Of a DNA stretch of 17,150 bases, positions 7,452 to 14,448 are shown piece after piece. The stretch is from Pseudomonadota bacterium. GTDB lineage: Bacteria > Bdellovibrionota > Oligoflexia > Oligoflexales > Oligoflexaceae. The stretch spans positions 1 through 17,150 of the forward strand of contig JAKQGS010000311.1 of NCBI GenBank assembly GCA_029556045.1. Reading direction: 5' to 3'. Below the pieces are notes generated by a model. That model was given only the letters and a program-made list of their open reading frames with translations, was not told the DNA's origin and searched no databases. The translations under genes and the position numbers were made by a program. Every line of letters begins with the position of its first letter. Positions within the stretch are counted from its first letter, which is position 1.

Positions 7452-8459
7452 ATGCCCCGGTTGGGCAAAAAAATATTGATGGTGTTTGATCTTCCGGAAG
7501 CCGCTGCTGCCGGGATGGACCATCGCGCATTTCTCCGCCGCAAAGAATGGCGCGACGAAAACCAGGTTGCTATGGCATTGCAGGCACGGGGATATCAAGT
7601 TGATGCCTTCGGCATCTATAACGATCTGACACCTTTGCTGCAAAAGTTGCAAACTAACCCCTACGACCTCGTCTTTTTCCTGGCGGAGTGTTTTGATAAC
7701 CAACGTCATGGGGCAGCCCACCTCGCCGGAACCCTGGAACTCATGAAAGTACCATTCACCGGACCCGGAGCCGCCTCGCTGCGACTATGCCAGGACAAGG
7801 GGTTGAGCAAAGCAGTTCTGAAGTACCAAGGCATTGCGGTGCCTGACTTCCGTGTCTCGTCCTTTAAAAGTCCACTGGTCCGTCTCAATGGACTGAATTT
7901 CCCCTGCATCGTCAAACCCCTGAACGAAGAGGCCTCTGAGGGACTTTCCCTTTCATCCGTGGTGCATAACGAAGACGATTGCCGCGAGCGCGTCGGGTTC
8001 CTCCATGATCGATTTCAGGATGATGTAATCATCGAAGAATTTATTGTTGGCCGCGACATCTATGTGGGCGTTCTGGGTAATGACAAGTTGAAGATTTTTC
8101 CTCCCCAGGAACTGAAGTTCAAAAAACCTCGCCGGGATCTGGAAAGTTTTGCCACCTGGAAGGTTAAATGGGATCCAGCCTACCGCCAACGCTGGGGCAT
8201 TCATACGGGACCGGCCCAGAACCTGTCTCTGACCACCCGCCGCCATATCATCGAGACCAGTAAGCAGATTTACAGAATCTTGGGACTGCGAGGATATGCC
8301 CGACTGGATCTGCGATTGCAGGAGGATGGGCGCGCGGTCTTTCTGGAGGCAAACCCGAACCCCTCCATAGCCCGTGATGACGAATTTGCCAAAGGAGCCC
8401 GGCAAGCGGGTCTGCCATACGAAGAGCTGATTCATAAAATCGTAAAACTAGCCAGCTAA
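7452..8459 (+). CDS. ATP-grasp ligase related to D-alanine-D-alanine ligase
   Basis: The protein is 335 residues with a pre-ATP-grasp domain (about 1-110) and an ATP-grasp fold. ATP-binding Lys is probably K155 (CIVKPLNEEASEGLS). VIIEEFIVGRDIYVGVLG (192-209) is the hinge strand, and magnesium ligands are probably D286 (RLDLRL), E299 and N301 (EANPNPS). These features place it near Ddl, which joins two amino acids through an acyl phosphate. Ddl itself makes D-Ala-D-Ala for peptidoglycan. This protein diverges, and its partners (zinc peptidase and T-fold protein) suggest a different carboxylate-amine ligation. AAGG lies about 11 bases upstream of the ATG. The true substrates cannot be read from sequence. 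Confidence 0.85.
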   Translation: MPRLGKKILMVFDLPEAAAAGMDHRAFLRRKEWRDENQVAMALQARGYQVDAFGIYNDLTPLLQKLQTNPYDLVFFLAECFDNQRHGAAHLAGTLELMKVPFTGPGAASLRLCQDKGLSKAVLKYQGIAVPDFRVSSFKSPLVRLNGLNFPCIVKPLNEEASEGLSLSSVVHNEDDCRERVGFLHDRFQDDVIIEEFIVGRDIYVGVLGNDKLKIFPPQELKFKKPRRDLESFATWKVKWDPAYRQRWGIHTGPAQNLSLTTRRHIIETSKQIYRILGLRGYARLDLRLQEDGRAVFLEANPNPSIARDDEFAKGARQAGLPYEELIHKIVKLAS

Positions 8460-8474
8460 GCCGGAGGAAAATCG

Positions 8475-8705
8475 ATGGAACTCACTCTGCAGATTTTTTT
8501 GAATACCATGGGTGCCGCAGCGGTCGGACTCTGCTGGCTCCTCTTTCACTGGGAAACACATCGGCGCACTCGGCAGAAAGTCCAAGTTATGATGTTACAC
8601 CTTGATCGCACGCAGGAAGAGGTTCGTTCCTTACAGCAGGCGATACAGCGACAAAACATGGAGTCGCCGGAATCTTCCCGCAATGGTTTTGATGGGGTCG
8701 CGTGA
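8475..8705 (+). CDS. Small single-span membrane protein with coiled-coil tail
   Basis: The protein is 76 residues. Residues about 4-25 form one hydrophobic span (LQIFLNTMGAAAVGLCWLLF). Then come a basic patch (HRRTRQK) and a heptad-like helix (about 35-60) ending in a polar tail. The basic side after the span suggests an N-out, C-in topology. The ribosome-binding site is very strong (GGAGG, seven bases before ATG). It is the last gene of the four-gene operon, 15 bases after the ATP-grasp gene. I recognise no family. It could be a membrane anchor for the cytoplasmic enzymes encoded upstream. Confidence 0.75.
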   Translation: MELTLQIFLNTMGAAAVGLCWLLFHWETHRRTRQKVQVMMLHLDRTQEEVRSLQQAIQRQNMESPESSRNGFDGVA

Positions 8706-8761
8706 ATGAACATGGCCATGCATCTGCCGTCCCGCTGGCCCATCCTGTCACCATGCCTTGA

Positions 8762-9379
8762 TTAAAATGAGGGACGCTGCCGGTAAAACCGATGCACCTC
8801 ACCCAACCACGTCGTATGTAGCTGGCTAAGATCGTCGCTTAAAAATGACTCGGGATGAAACTGCACCGATGCCGCGAGGTAACCGTCCTCTGGCCACCAC
8901 TCCATCACCTGAATTTCCCCCGCCTCACACCAACCTGTGGGGGTCATGCGCCCCCGGTTCTTCTGGTAATCAACGGTCAATGAATTATAGGCGGCCGCTT
9001 GAATCTGGAGGGGACCTTGCTTGATAATTTTGGAATCGGATGCCACCATAATGGCTCGGGTGGCACCGTGCCGGGGCGCAATCGATCGACGAACCACAGC
9101 TCCATCCCATAAGCCCAGGATTTGATGCCCCAGGCACACGCCCAGCACAGGAACACGACCGATAACAGCCTCAACCAATTCCATGGTGGCAGGAGTCTCA
9201 TAAGGGGATTTGGGTCCCGGGGACAAAACCACAGGCACAGGATCCCCCATCAGCTCCAGCATCGCGTCGGAGTCATCCGCAAATACATGCGAGATTTCCA
9301 TGAAATCATTGTGATTTTTCAGCCAATCCACAAGATTGAAACTAAAACTGTCATAATGATCTACAAAAGCAATCTTCAT
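8762..9379 (-). CDS. Class I glutamine amidotransferase, TrpG/PabA type
   Basis: The protein is 205 residues, the usual size for the glutaminase subunit of anthranilate or aminodeoxychorismate synthase. The N-terminus (VDHYDSFSFNLV) matches the TrpG/PabA start. The nucleophile is C82 in GVCLGHQ, and H175 and E177 (VQFHPES) complete the triad. LSPGP (52-56) and YNSL (131-134) are also typical. It would release ammonia from glutamine for a TrpE/PabB-like partner, which is not in this window. I prefer the ATG at 9379 over the GTG at 9397: it begins where the family begins and has GGGG a few bases upstream. TrpG and PabA cannot be separated by eye, and some bacteria use one protein for both. Confidence 0.9.
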   Translation of the reverse strand: MKIAFVDHYDSFSFNLVDWLKNHNDFMEISHVFADDSDAMLELMGDPVPVVLSPGPKSPYETPATMELVEAVIGRVPVLGVCLGHQILGLWDGAVVRRSIAPRHGATRAIMVASDSKIIKQGPLQIQAAAYNSLTVDYQKNRGRMTPTGWCEAGEIQVMEWWPEDGYLAASVQFHPESFLSDDLSQLHTTWLGEVHRFYRQRPSF

Positions 9380-9399
9380 ATCACCCCATCGGAGCACGC

Positions 9400-10209
9400 A
9401 TGCGTTGCGGTTTGATATACCCCAGATTTCGATTGATCGGCATCATTTTTTGCACCCTCATCGTTGGGTCATTGCCGTCACTGCGGGCAGAGGCATCGGA
9501 CTTCGACCAGGATCGGGAAGACTTTCTTCATATGATGGCCACATTAAATACCGCTTCTCCATTGGATGGGGCGGGCAGTCACGGGGCATGGGGATCCGAC
9601 ACCGGCCTTGGCATTATTCACACCAACACACGCCGCAGTCCGATTTTCCGCAGCAATTTCTATCAGGAATTTGGAGAAACAGCCCCTGCGGACCGACCGC
9701 TGGTTCTGCCTCGATTGACCATTGTCAAGGGACTCAATTTCCCACTGGATCTGGGGGTCTCCTTTGCAACCGCCTCCTCAGGCCGGGTGCAACATCTGGG
9801 GACCCACGTCAAATGGACCATCTATGAAGATTTTAAACGACCCGCTTTTGCCCTTCGAGGCTCCTGGGCAACCCTGCGAGGACTGCAGGGAGCCGCAGTA
9901 CAGTCCTATGGTGGCGATCTGTTGGCCGGGATGGATATGGGACCCTACTTCAATGTCTATATCAGCGCCGGCCTGCACCAACACCACAGCCGTATTAACG
10001 TTGATAACGAAATCATGACCCTTTATCTCACGGAATCCAATGTCGGGCTCGAAGAACAGGAAACCGTGCAAACCACGCAAAGCCGCGTGCACGCCATCGG
10101 CCTTCGCATGACGCTCCTGCCTCCCTTCGTCAAATGCAGCCTCGAGTGGCAAAATTATCCGGACGCCCGGACTCAGGCTTTCCTGGCCAAAATGAGTCTT
10201 GGTACTTAG
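9400..10209 (+). CDS. Exported protein, probable outer-membrane beta-barrel
   Basis: The protein is 269 residues with a clear signal peptide: basic start, hydrophobic core at about 12-25, and cleavage near RAEA-S (residue 32). The mature part has many alternating polar/hydrophobic stretches (LDLGVSFATA, HVKWTIYEDF, FNVYISAGLHQH, VHAIGLRMTLLP, FVKCSLEWQNY), as expected of barrel strands. The C-terminus ends in Gly-Thr and not in the aromatic residue usual for Bam-assembled barrels. The mature N-terminus is Gly/Asp rich and probably soluble. No family is recognised. The start ATG has GGAG five bases upstream. Its stop overlaps the murG stop on the other strand. Confidence 0.75.
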   Translation: MRCGLIYPRFRLIGIIFCTLIVGSLPSLRAEASDFDQDREDFLHMMATLNTASPLDGAGSHGAWGSDTGLGIIHTNTRRSPIFRSNFYQEFGETAPADRPLVLPRLTIVKGLNFPLDLGVSFATASSGRVQHLGTHVKWTIYEDFKRPAFALRGSWATLRGLQGAAVQSYGGDLLAGMDMGPYFNVYISAGLHQHHSRINVDNEIMTLYLTESNVGLEEQETVQTTQSRVHAIGLRMTLLPPFVKCSLEWQNYPDARTQAFLAKMSLGT

Positions 10210-11288
10210 GCGGTGCGGGTCCCCACGGATTGCAGTATATCGATGATGTGACCGGTGGCTTCCAAACCAGGGGCCTGTGCCATGGCAGCACAAAACTGCT
10301 CCTTCTGCGCGGCGAGTTTCTGCAAAGACTGCAGCAACTGGGACGGTGTAAGATCACACTCCCGCAGAGCCAGAGCCCAGTGACTGCGGACAAAACTTTC
10401 GGCATTGTGTACCTGGTCACCACGGCTGCCTTCTTCCAACGGCACCAGCAGCATTGGTTTACGCAGCGCCAGCAACTCAAAGATGGTGTTGGCGCCGGAG
10501 CGGGAAATCACCAAGTCTGCGGCCGCCAGCAGATGCTTGAGATCACCTTTCACGAATTCAAAAGATTTATAGCCCGTTTCGTTAATAGTTCGCCCCTTAC
10601 CCACGCCGGTAAGGTGAATAATCCGAAACTGGCGCAAAAGATCTGGCAACGCAGCAAAGATAGCTTCATTGATCTTTAAAGCCCCCTGACTGCCCCCGGT
10701 AACCAGCAGCACCGGTTTGGTACCTTGAGGATCAAATCCGCAAAGGAACATCCCCTGCTGGCGATCTCCGGTGAATAATTCCGAGCGGATCGGCACACCC
10801 GTCCATTCGGCAATTGCAGCGGGAACATATTTTTTCGTGTCAGGAAAACTATAAAGAATCTTTTTGGCAAACCGGCTGATAATGCGATTGGCCAAACCTG
10901 GCGTCACATCGGATTCGTGGGAAACAACTGGGATGCGCAGAAGCCATGCGGCCATGGCCACCGGCACACTGACAAACCCCCCTTTACTGAAGACAAGGGC
11001 GGGTCGGTTCCGCAGTAAAATGACCAGAGACTGCACCAGGCCGATTCCTACCCGAAAAAAATCCAGCATATTTTTCAAGGAAAAGTACCGCCGCAATTTC
11101 CCCACCTGAATTTCAAAAAATGGCAGGGCCTCACCCTTCAACAGGTCTTTTTCGATTCCATGTGAGCCGATATAGAGGACATCCCAACCCATTTCCCGAT
11201 AGCGACCAAGCATGGCAAGGTGGGGCATAACATGTCCGGCCGTACCCCCACCGGTGAGGGCAACCCGCATTTTAGGGGATGATTTCAT
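10206..11288 (-). CDS. murG: UDP-GlcNAc:lipid I GlcNAc transferase (MurG), Bacillus/Clostridium-like form
   Basis: The protein is 360 residues and would add GlcNAc to lipid I to make lipid II on the inner face of the cytoplasmic membrane. Motifs are the N-terminal loop GGGTAGHV (13-20), HESDVTPGLANR (124-135), GGSQGA (198-203), SRSGANTIFELLAL (262-275) and SRGDQ (288-292). HESD.TPGLAN and SRGDQ.NA are hallmarks of Gram-positive MurG, where E. coli has HEQNGIAGLTN. The start at 11288 has GAGAGG about nine bases upstream and overlaps the end of the ATPase gene by 17 bases; ATG 11270 is an alternative without a ribosome-binding site. An open frame continues upstream to 11648 but is only a shadow of the ATPase gene. 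It is the last gene of the leftward train. Confidence 0.93.
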   Translation of the reverse strand: MKSSPKMRVALTGGGTAGHVMPHLAMLGRYREMGWDVLYIGSHGIEKDLLKGEALPFFEIQVGKLRRYFSLKNMLDFFRVGIGLVQSLVILLRNRPALVFSKGGFVSVPVAMAAWLLRIPVVSHESDVTPGLANRIISRFAKKILYSFPDTKKYVPAAIAEWTGVPIRSELFTGDRQQGMFLCGFDPQGTKPVLLVTGGSQGALKINEAIFAALPDLLRQFRIIHLTGVGKGRTINETGYKSFEFVKGDLKHLLAAADLVISRSGANTIFELLALRKPMLLVPLEEGSRGDQVHNAESFVRSHWALALRECDLTPSQLLQSLQKLAAQKEQFCAAMAQAPGLEATGHIIDILQSVGTRTA

Positions 11289-12288
11289 GGCGCATAACCT
11301 CTCGGACTTGATCGACATGATGACAAGCCACATGGTGACGCACGCCGTCTTCAGAAAAGTCCCGCAGAACTGGGGCCTCTGTGCGGCAGCGATCATTGGC
11401 AAAACGGCAGCGGGGATGAAAATGGCATCCTGGGGGAGGACGCAAAGGGCTTGGGACATCCCCCTCCAGCTTCCGTTTTTGCTTATGAAAACCGCTTCCT
11501 TCAATACGTGGTACGGCTTCAAGCAGGGACAACGTGTAGGGATGCAACGGACTTTGATAGAGATCTCGTGCTTCGGCCCATTCCACAATACGCCCCAGAT
11601 ACATGACGGCCACTTTGTCACTGACATGCTCGATGACTGCCAGGTCATGGGAAATGAAAATCATCGATAGCCCAAATGCGGCCTTAAGATCCATCAGCAG
11701 GTTAAGTATCTGGGACTGCACGGAAACATCCAAGGCACTGACAGGCTCATCCGCTATGACCAGTTGTGGACGCAAGGCAATGGCCCGGGCGATGCCGATA
11801 CGTTGCTTTTGGCCGCCGGAAAGCTCATGAGGAAAACGATCCTTGAATGCGTGCGGCAGGTTCACCAGATCCAAAAGACTGTTAATAGCGTGATCAATAT
11901 GCTGACCATCCAGAAAGTCCGGATGCACCTCAAATGGCTCCGCCAGCACATCCCGGATTTTCATGCGTGGATTCAGCGAAGAAGATGGGTCCTGAAAAAT
12001 CATCTGGATATGGCGGCGGGCCTGTCGCAGTTCATCGCCGGACAAACGGCTAAAGTCCTGACCGTTGAGTAGAATCTGGCCCGCCGTGATTTCATGCAGA
12101 CGCACCAGTGTGCGACCTAAAGTTGACTTACCACAACCTGACTCACCCACCACACCAATCGTTTCACCCGGCATCAGAGTCAGCGATACGCCATTCAGGG
12201 CATAAACTTTTTCCTTGTTTCTGCTCAGCCAACCCTGCCCTGCAGGGAAGTGCTTCACAAGGTCTCGAATTTCCAAAAGTGGCGTCAT
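11272..12288 (-). CDS. Oligopeptide/dipeptide ABC transporter ATPase, OppF/DppF type
   Basis: The protein is 338 residues. Walker A is GESGCGKST (48-56), Q-loop Q99, signature LSGGQKQR (156-163), Walker B IADEP (D180, E181) and H-loop H214. After about residue 250 comes the oligopeptide-transporter C-terminal extension (HPYT, then PxGCxFxxRC), with cysteines 288, 294, 301 and 322. Related transporters are reported to bind an iron-sulfur cluster with such cysteines; whether that holds here is an inference. It would energise peptide import together with the OppD-type protein. Its ATG overlaps the previous gene's stop by four bases. The pair lacks permeases and a binding protein nearby, so the membrane partners must be elsewhere. 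Confidence 0.93.
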   Translation of the reverse strand: MTPLLEIRDLVKHFPAGQGWLSRNKEKVYALNGVSLTLMPGETIGVVGESGCGKSTLGRTLVRLHEITAGQILLNGQDFSRLSGDELRQARRHIQMIFQDPSSSLNPRMKIRDVLAEPFEVHPDFLDGQHIDHAINSLLDLVNLPHAFKDRFPHELSGGQKQRIGIARAIALRPQLVIADEPVSALDVSVQSQILNLLMDLKAAFGLSMIFISHDLAVIEHVSDKVAVMYLGRIVEWAEARDLYQSPLHPYTLSLLEAVPRIEGSGFHKQKRKLEGDVPSPLRPPPGCHFHPRCRFANDRCRTEAPVLRDFSEDGVRHHVACHHVDQVREVMRHEIIP

Positions 12289-13271
12289 GTGTGCCCCCTC
12301 GGCGAATCATGCAGCCAGCAGGCGACCTGACGTTCAGCATCATAGGATCGCAGCGGTGGTTCTGCCAACCGGCAGCGTTCCATCACTTTCGGACAGCGAT
12401 CCTGAAAACGACATCCCGCGGGAAATTGACCAATGGCAGGCACCTGACCCTTGATCGTATCCAAACGTTCCTTGCGCTGACCTAGGCGGGGTCGTGACAG
12501 GAGCAAACCTTCGGTATACGGATGCAGGGGACCGGCAAAGATTTTGGCAACTGGACCCATCTCCACGATACGACCACCATACATGACCGCCACGTGCTCG
12601 CAGACTTCTCCCACCACTCCCAGGTCATGGGTAATCAGGAGAATGGCCATACCAATCTCCGCTTGCAGGTTTTTCATGAGATCAAGGATTTGGGCCTGAA
12701 TGGTAACATCGAGCGCCGTGGTTGGTTCGTCGGCAATCAGTAGCTCAGGACGGCACGCCAAGGCCATCGCAATCATAACCCGCTGACGCAGGCCCCCTGA
12801 AAGCTGATGAGGGAATTCATGAATTTTTTGCTCGGGCGAGGGAATACGCACAAGATTTAATAATGCGATAGTGCGATCCGTTAGGATTTGACCACGCAAC
12901 CGCTGATGCAGCCGTAATACTTCACCGATCTGAAATCCCACCGTGAACAACGGGTTCAGACTGGTCATAGGCTCCTGAAATATCATACTGATGCGATTGC
13001 CGCGCAGGCGTCGGATACTGCGAGCATCCATACGCAGCACGTCCTGCCCCCGAAATTGAATGGTGCCTTCGAGAAATTTACCCTGCTCAGGCGGAATCAG
13101 ACGCATCAGTGAAAGGGCCGTTACACTTTTGCCAGACCCGGACTCGCCAACCAATCCGAGGGTTTTCCCCGGGGCAAGATCAAAAGAAATCCGCTCAATC
13201 GCGGCCACCGTCTGACCATCAACAGAAAATCCCACCGATAGATTGCGAACACTGAGTAGGGCATCATTCAC
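12285..13271 (-). CDS. Oligopeptide/dipeptide ABC transporter ATPase, OppD/DppD type
   Basis: The protein is 328 residues. Walker A is GESGSGKSV (42-50), Q-loop in MIFQEPMTSLNP, signature LSGGLRQR (157-164), Walker B IADEP (D181, E182) and H-loop H215. The C-terminal extension follows after about residue 249 (HPYT) with cysteines 287, 293, 300 and 318. The LRQRVMIAMAL and EPTTALDVTIQAQI stretches are typical of the D-type subunit, while the neighbour shows the F-type QKQRIGIARAI and EPVSALDVSVQSQI. The two would form an ATPase heterodimer. The start overlaps the MshEN-like gene by eight bases, and the end overlaps the OppF-type gene by four, so all three are probably translationally coupled. 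Confidence 0.93.
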   Translation of the reverse strand: MNDALLSVRNLSVGFSVDGQTVAAIERISFDLAPGKTLGLVGESGSGKSVTALSLMRLIPPEQGKFLEGTIQFRGQDVLRMDARSIRRLRGNRISMIFQEPMTSLNPLFTVGFQIGEVLRLHQRLRGQILTDRTIALLNLVRIPSPEQKIHEFPHQLSGGLRQRVMIAMALACRPELLIADEPTTALDVTIQAQILDLMKNLQAEIGMAILLITHDLGVVGEVCEHVAVMYGGRIVEMGPVAKIFAGPLHPYTEGLLLSRPRLGQRKERLDTIKGQVPAIGQFPAGCRFQDRCPKVMERCRLAEPPLRSYDAERQVACWLHDSPRGHT

Positions 13272-13737
13272 GATCAGCCCCCCCCAGGATATGGGACAAT
13301 TGCATGGTTATGGGGTAATAACGATCAATCATTTTACGAACCATGTGTCGTTCCGCAATTCCCAGTTCAATATCCTGTCCGATCAAATGCCGAACCATGC
13401 CAACCTTATTTTTATCGGTGGGATTTGCCAGGAGTACGAAAAATTTTTGATGCCCCAAAATATCACCCAAAGGCATGACCTCAAGGGCGCGGGCGGTCTT
13501 GTAGTCGATCGTATTAAAAAGAGACTCCGGAAGCGCTTCAAATGGCAGGGCCTGAATACGGACGAACCCATAGATTTCCGCAATTTCATCCGCAAGTTTG
13601 GTCTCTGATAAAATTTTTGTCTCGAGAATTGTATCAAATCCGGTAAGGTTCCATCGATTGGCAAAACGATTGAGCATTTCATGATTGGAGGCGGTCAGGA
13701 CGCCGCGCATCGCCAGATTTTGCAGAAGATCTGCCAT
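13264..13737 (-). CDS. Stand-alone type II secretion GspE N-terminal (MshEN-like) domain protein
   Basis: The protein is 157 residues. ILSETKLADEIAEIYGF (42-58), a proline-rich hinge near residue 65-70, MPLGD (88-92), FVLLANPTDKNKV (100-112) and a final helix (about 126-140) follow the order of the N-terminal domain of GspE/PilB/MshE ATPases. In MshE and relatives this domain binds cyclic-di-GMP or contacts a membrane partner. No ATPase domain is attached. The short helical lead (residues 1-38) is consistent with the first half of that fold but is poorly conserved, so c-di-GMP binding is unproven. Start ATG 13737 has GAGG eight bases upstream and is three bases after the LolB-like stop. Confidence 0.7.
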   Translation of the reverse strand: MADLLQNLAMRGVLTASNHEMLNRFANRWNLTGFDTILETKILSETKLADEIAEIYGFVRIQALPFEALPESLFNTIDYKTARALEVMPLGDILGHQKFFVLLANPTDKNKVGMVRHLIGQDIELGIAERHMVRKMIDRYYPITMQLSHILGGADRE

Positions 13738-13740
13738 GCC

Positions 13741-14448
13741 TTATCCTCGTTTTTCTTCCGCCTGCAGCGAATAGTGGCCAACCCCATCCAACCTCAACTG
13801 ACGGCGCCCGTCAGGACCATACTGACAAATGGCATAGGAGGTCTTGCTTAATCCAAAAAAACGATCCCAGGAGATGGTCGCACATGCTGACGCGATGTCT
13901 CGATCCCCGAGATCGGTAAAATTCATGAGAATCCGTCGTTCAGAATCCAAAATTTTCAAGGCAATGGAATCCTGGCCACGTTTGATTCCCACCGCCTGAT
14001 CCAACCAATCGCGGGGAAACTTGAATTTGAAAAAACAAGCCACTTCGACCGCCTTCAGTCCAGTAAAGTATCCATCTACTTCCACAAATCCGTCCTTACG
14101 AACTTCAATGGGCGGCAATTCCGACTTCAGAGGACCGCTGGTGGTAAAGCCGTCCGGACCTGAGGCATAAGCCAATTGCAGAATCGTCTGTCCCAGAGGA
14201 TTGTAGACCTCACTAATCCACTGCCCTTTTCCTTTGATAACCCAATCAAAATCAACTTGCCCTTTACCCTGCCCATCCCGGAATACGGCAATCTGCAATT
14301 CACCATCACCATTTTGGCAGGAATCAAATTGATCCAAAATCGCCACCGGAAGTTCCACATCCAACGGTTCGGGAACCGTCTGGCAGGCCACCAGACTCCT
14401 TAAAGCAAAGGTCATGAAAATCATTTTATTGAGATGGCTTTTCACCAT
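13741..14448 (-). CDS. LolB-like outer-membrane lipoprotein carrier/insertion protein
   Basis: With the ATG at 14448 the protein is 235 residues. The putative signal ends LVAC (C22 would be lipidated), though the hydrophobic core is short and broken by Arg17-Ser18. The mature part has FDWVIKGKGQWISEVYNPLGQTILQL, here read in two pieces, and the NPLGQT stretch matches the NPLG strand of LolB. LolB takes lipoproteins from LolA and inserts them in the outer membrane. The rest of the sequence is diverged. The strongest support is the neighbour: a TPR lipoprotein of the kind found directly before lolB in Pseudomonas. The start overlaps the TPR gene by 23 bases; an earlier in-frame start at 14481 would give 11 more residues and is less signal-like. 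Confidence in LolB identity is moderate. Confidence 0.6.
   Translation of the reverse strand: MVKSHLNKMIFMTFALRSLVACQTVPEPLDVELPVAILDQFDSCQNGDGELQIAVFRDGQGKGQVDFDWVIKGKGQWISEVYNPLGQTILQLAYASGPDGFTTSGPLKSELPPIEVRKDGFVEVDGYFTGLKAVEVACFFKFKFPRDWLDQAVGIKRGQDSIALKILDSERRILMNFTDLGDRDIASACATISWDRFFGLSKTSYAICQYGPDGRRQLRLDGVGHYSLQAEEKRG

Noticed and set aside
8706..8761. Terminator between the small membrane gene and the amidotransferase gene
   Set aside because: Only a 10-base palindrome (catggccatg, 8711-8720) and a poor match between tgccgtccc and gggacgctgc are seen, with no T-run.
11289..11648. N-terminal extension of MurG by 120 residues
   Set aside because: It is a shadow frame of the OppF-type ATPase. 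The MurG family starts at the residues encoded just after 11288, where a Shine-Dalgarno is present.
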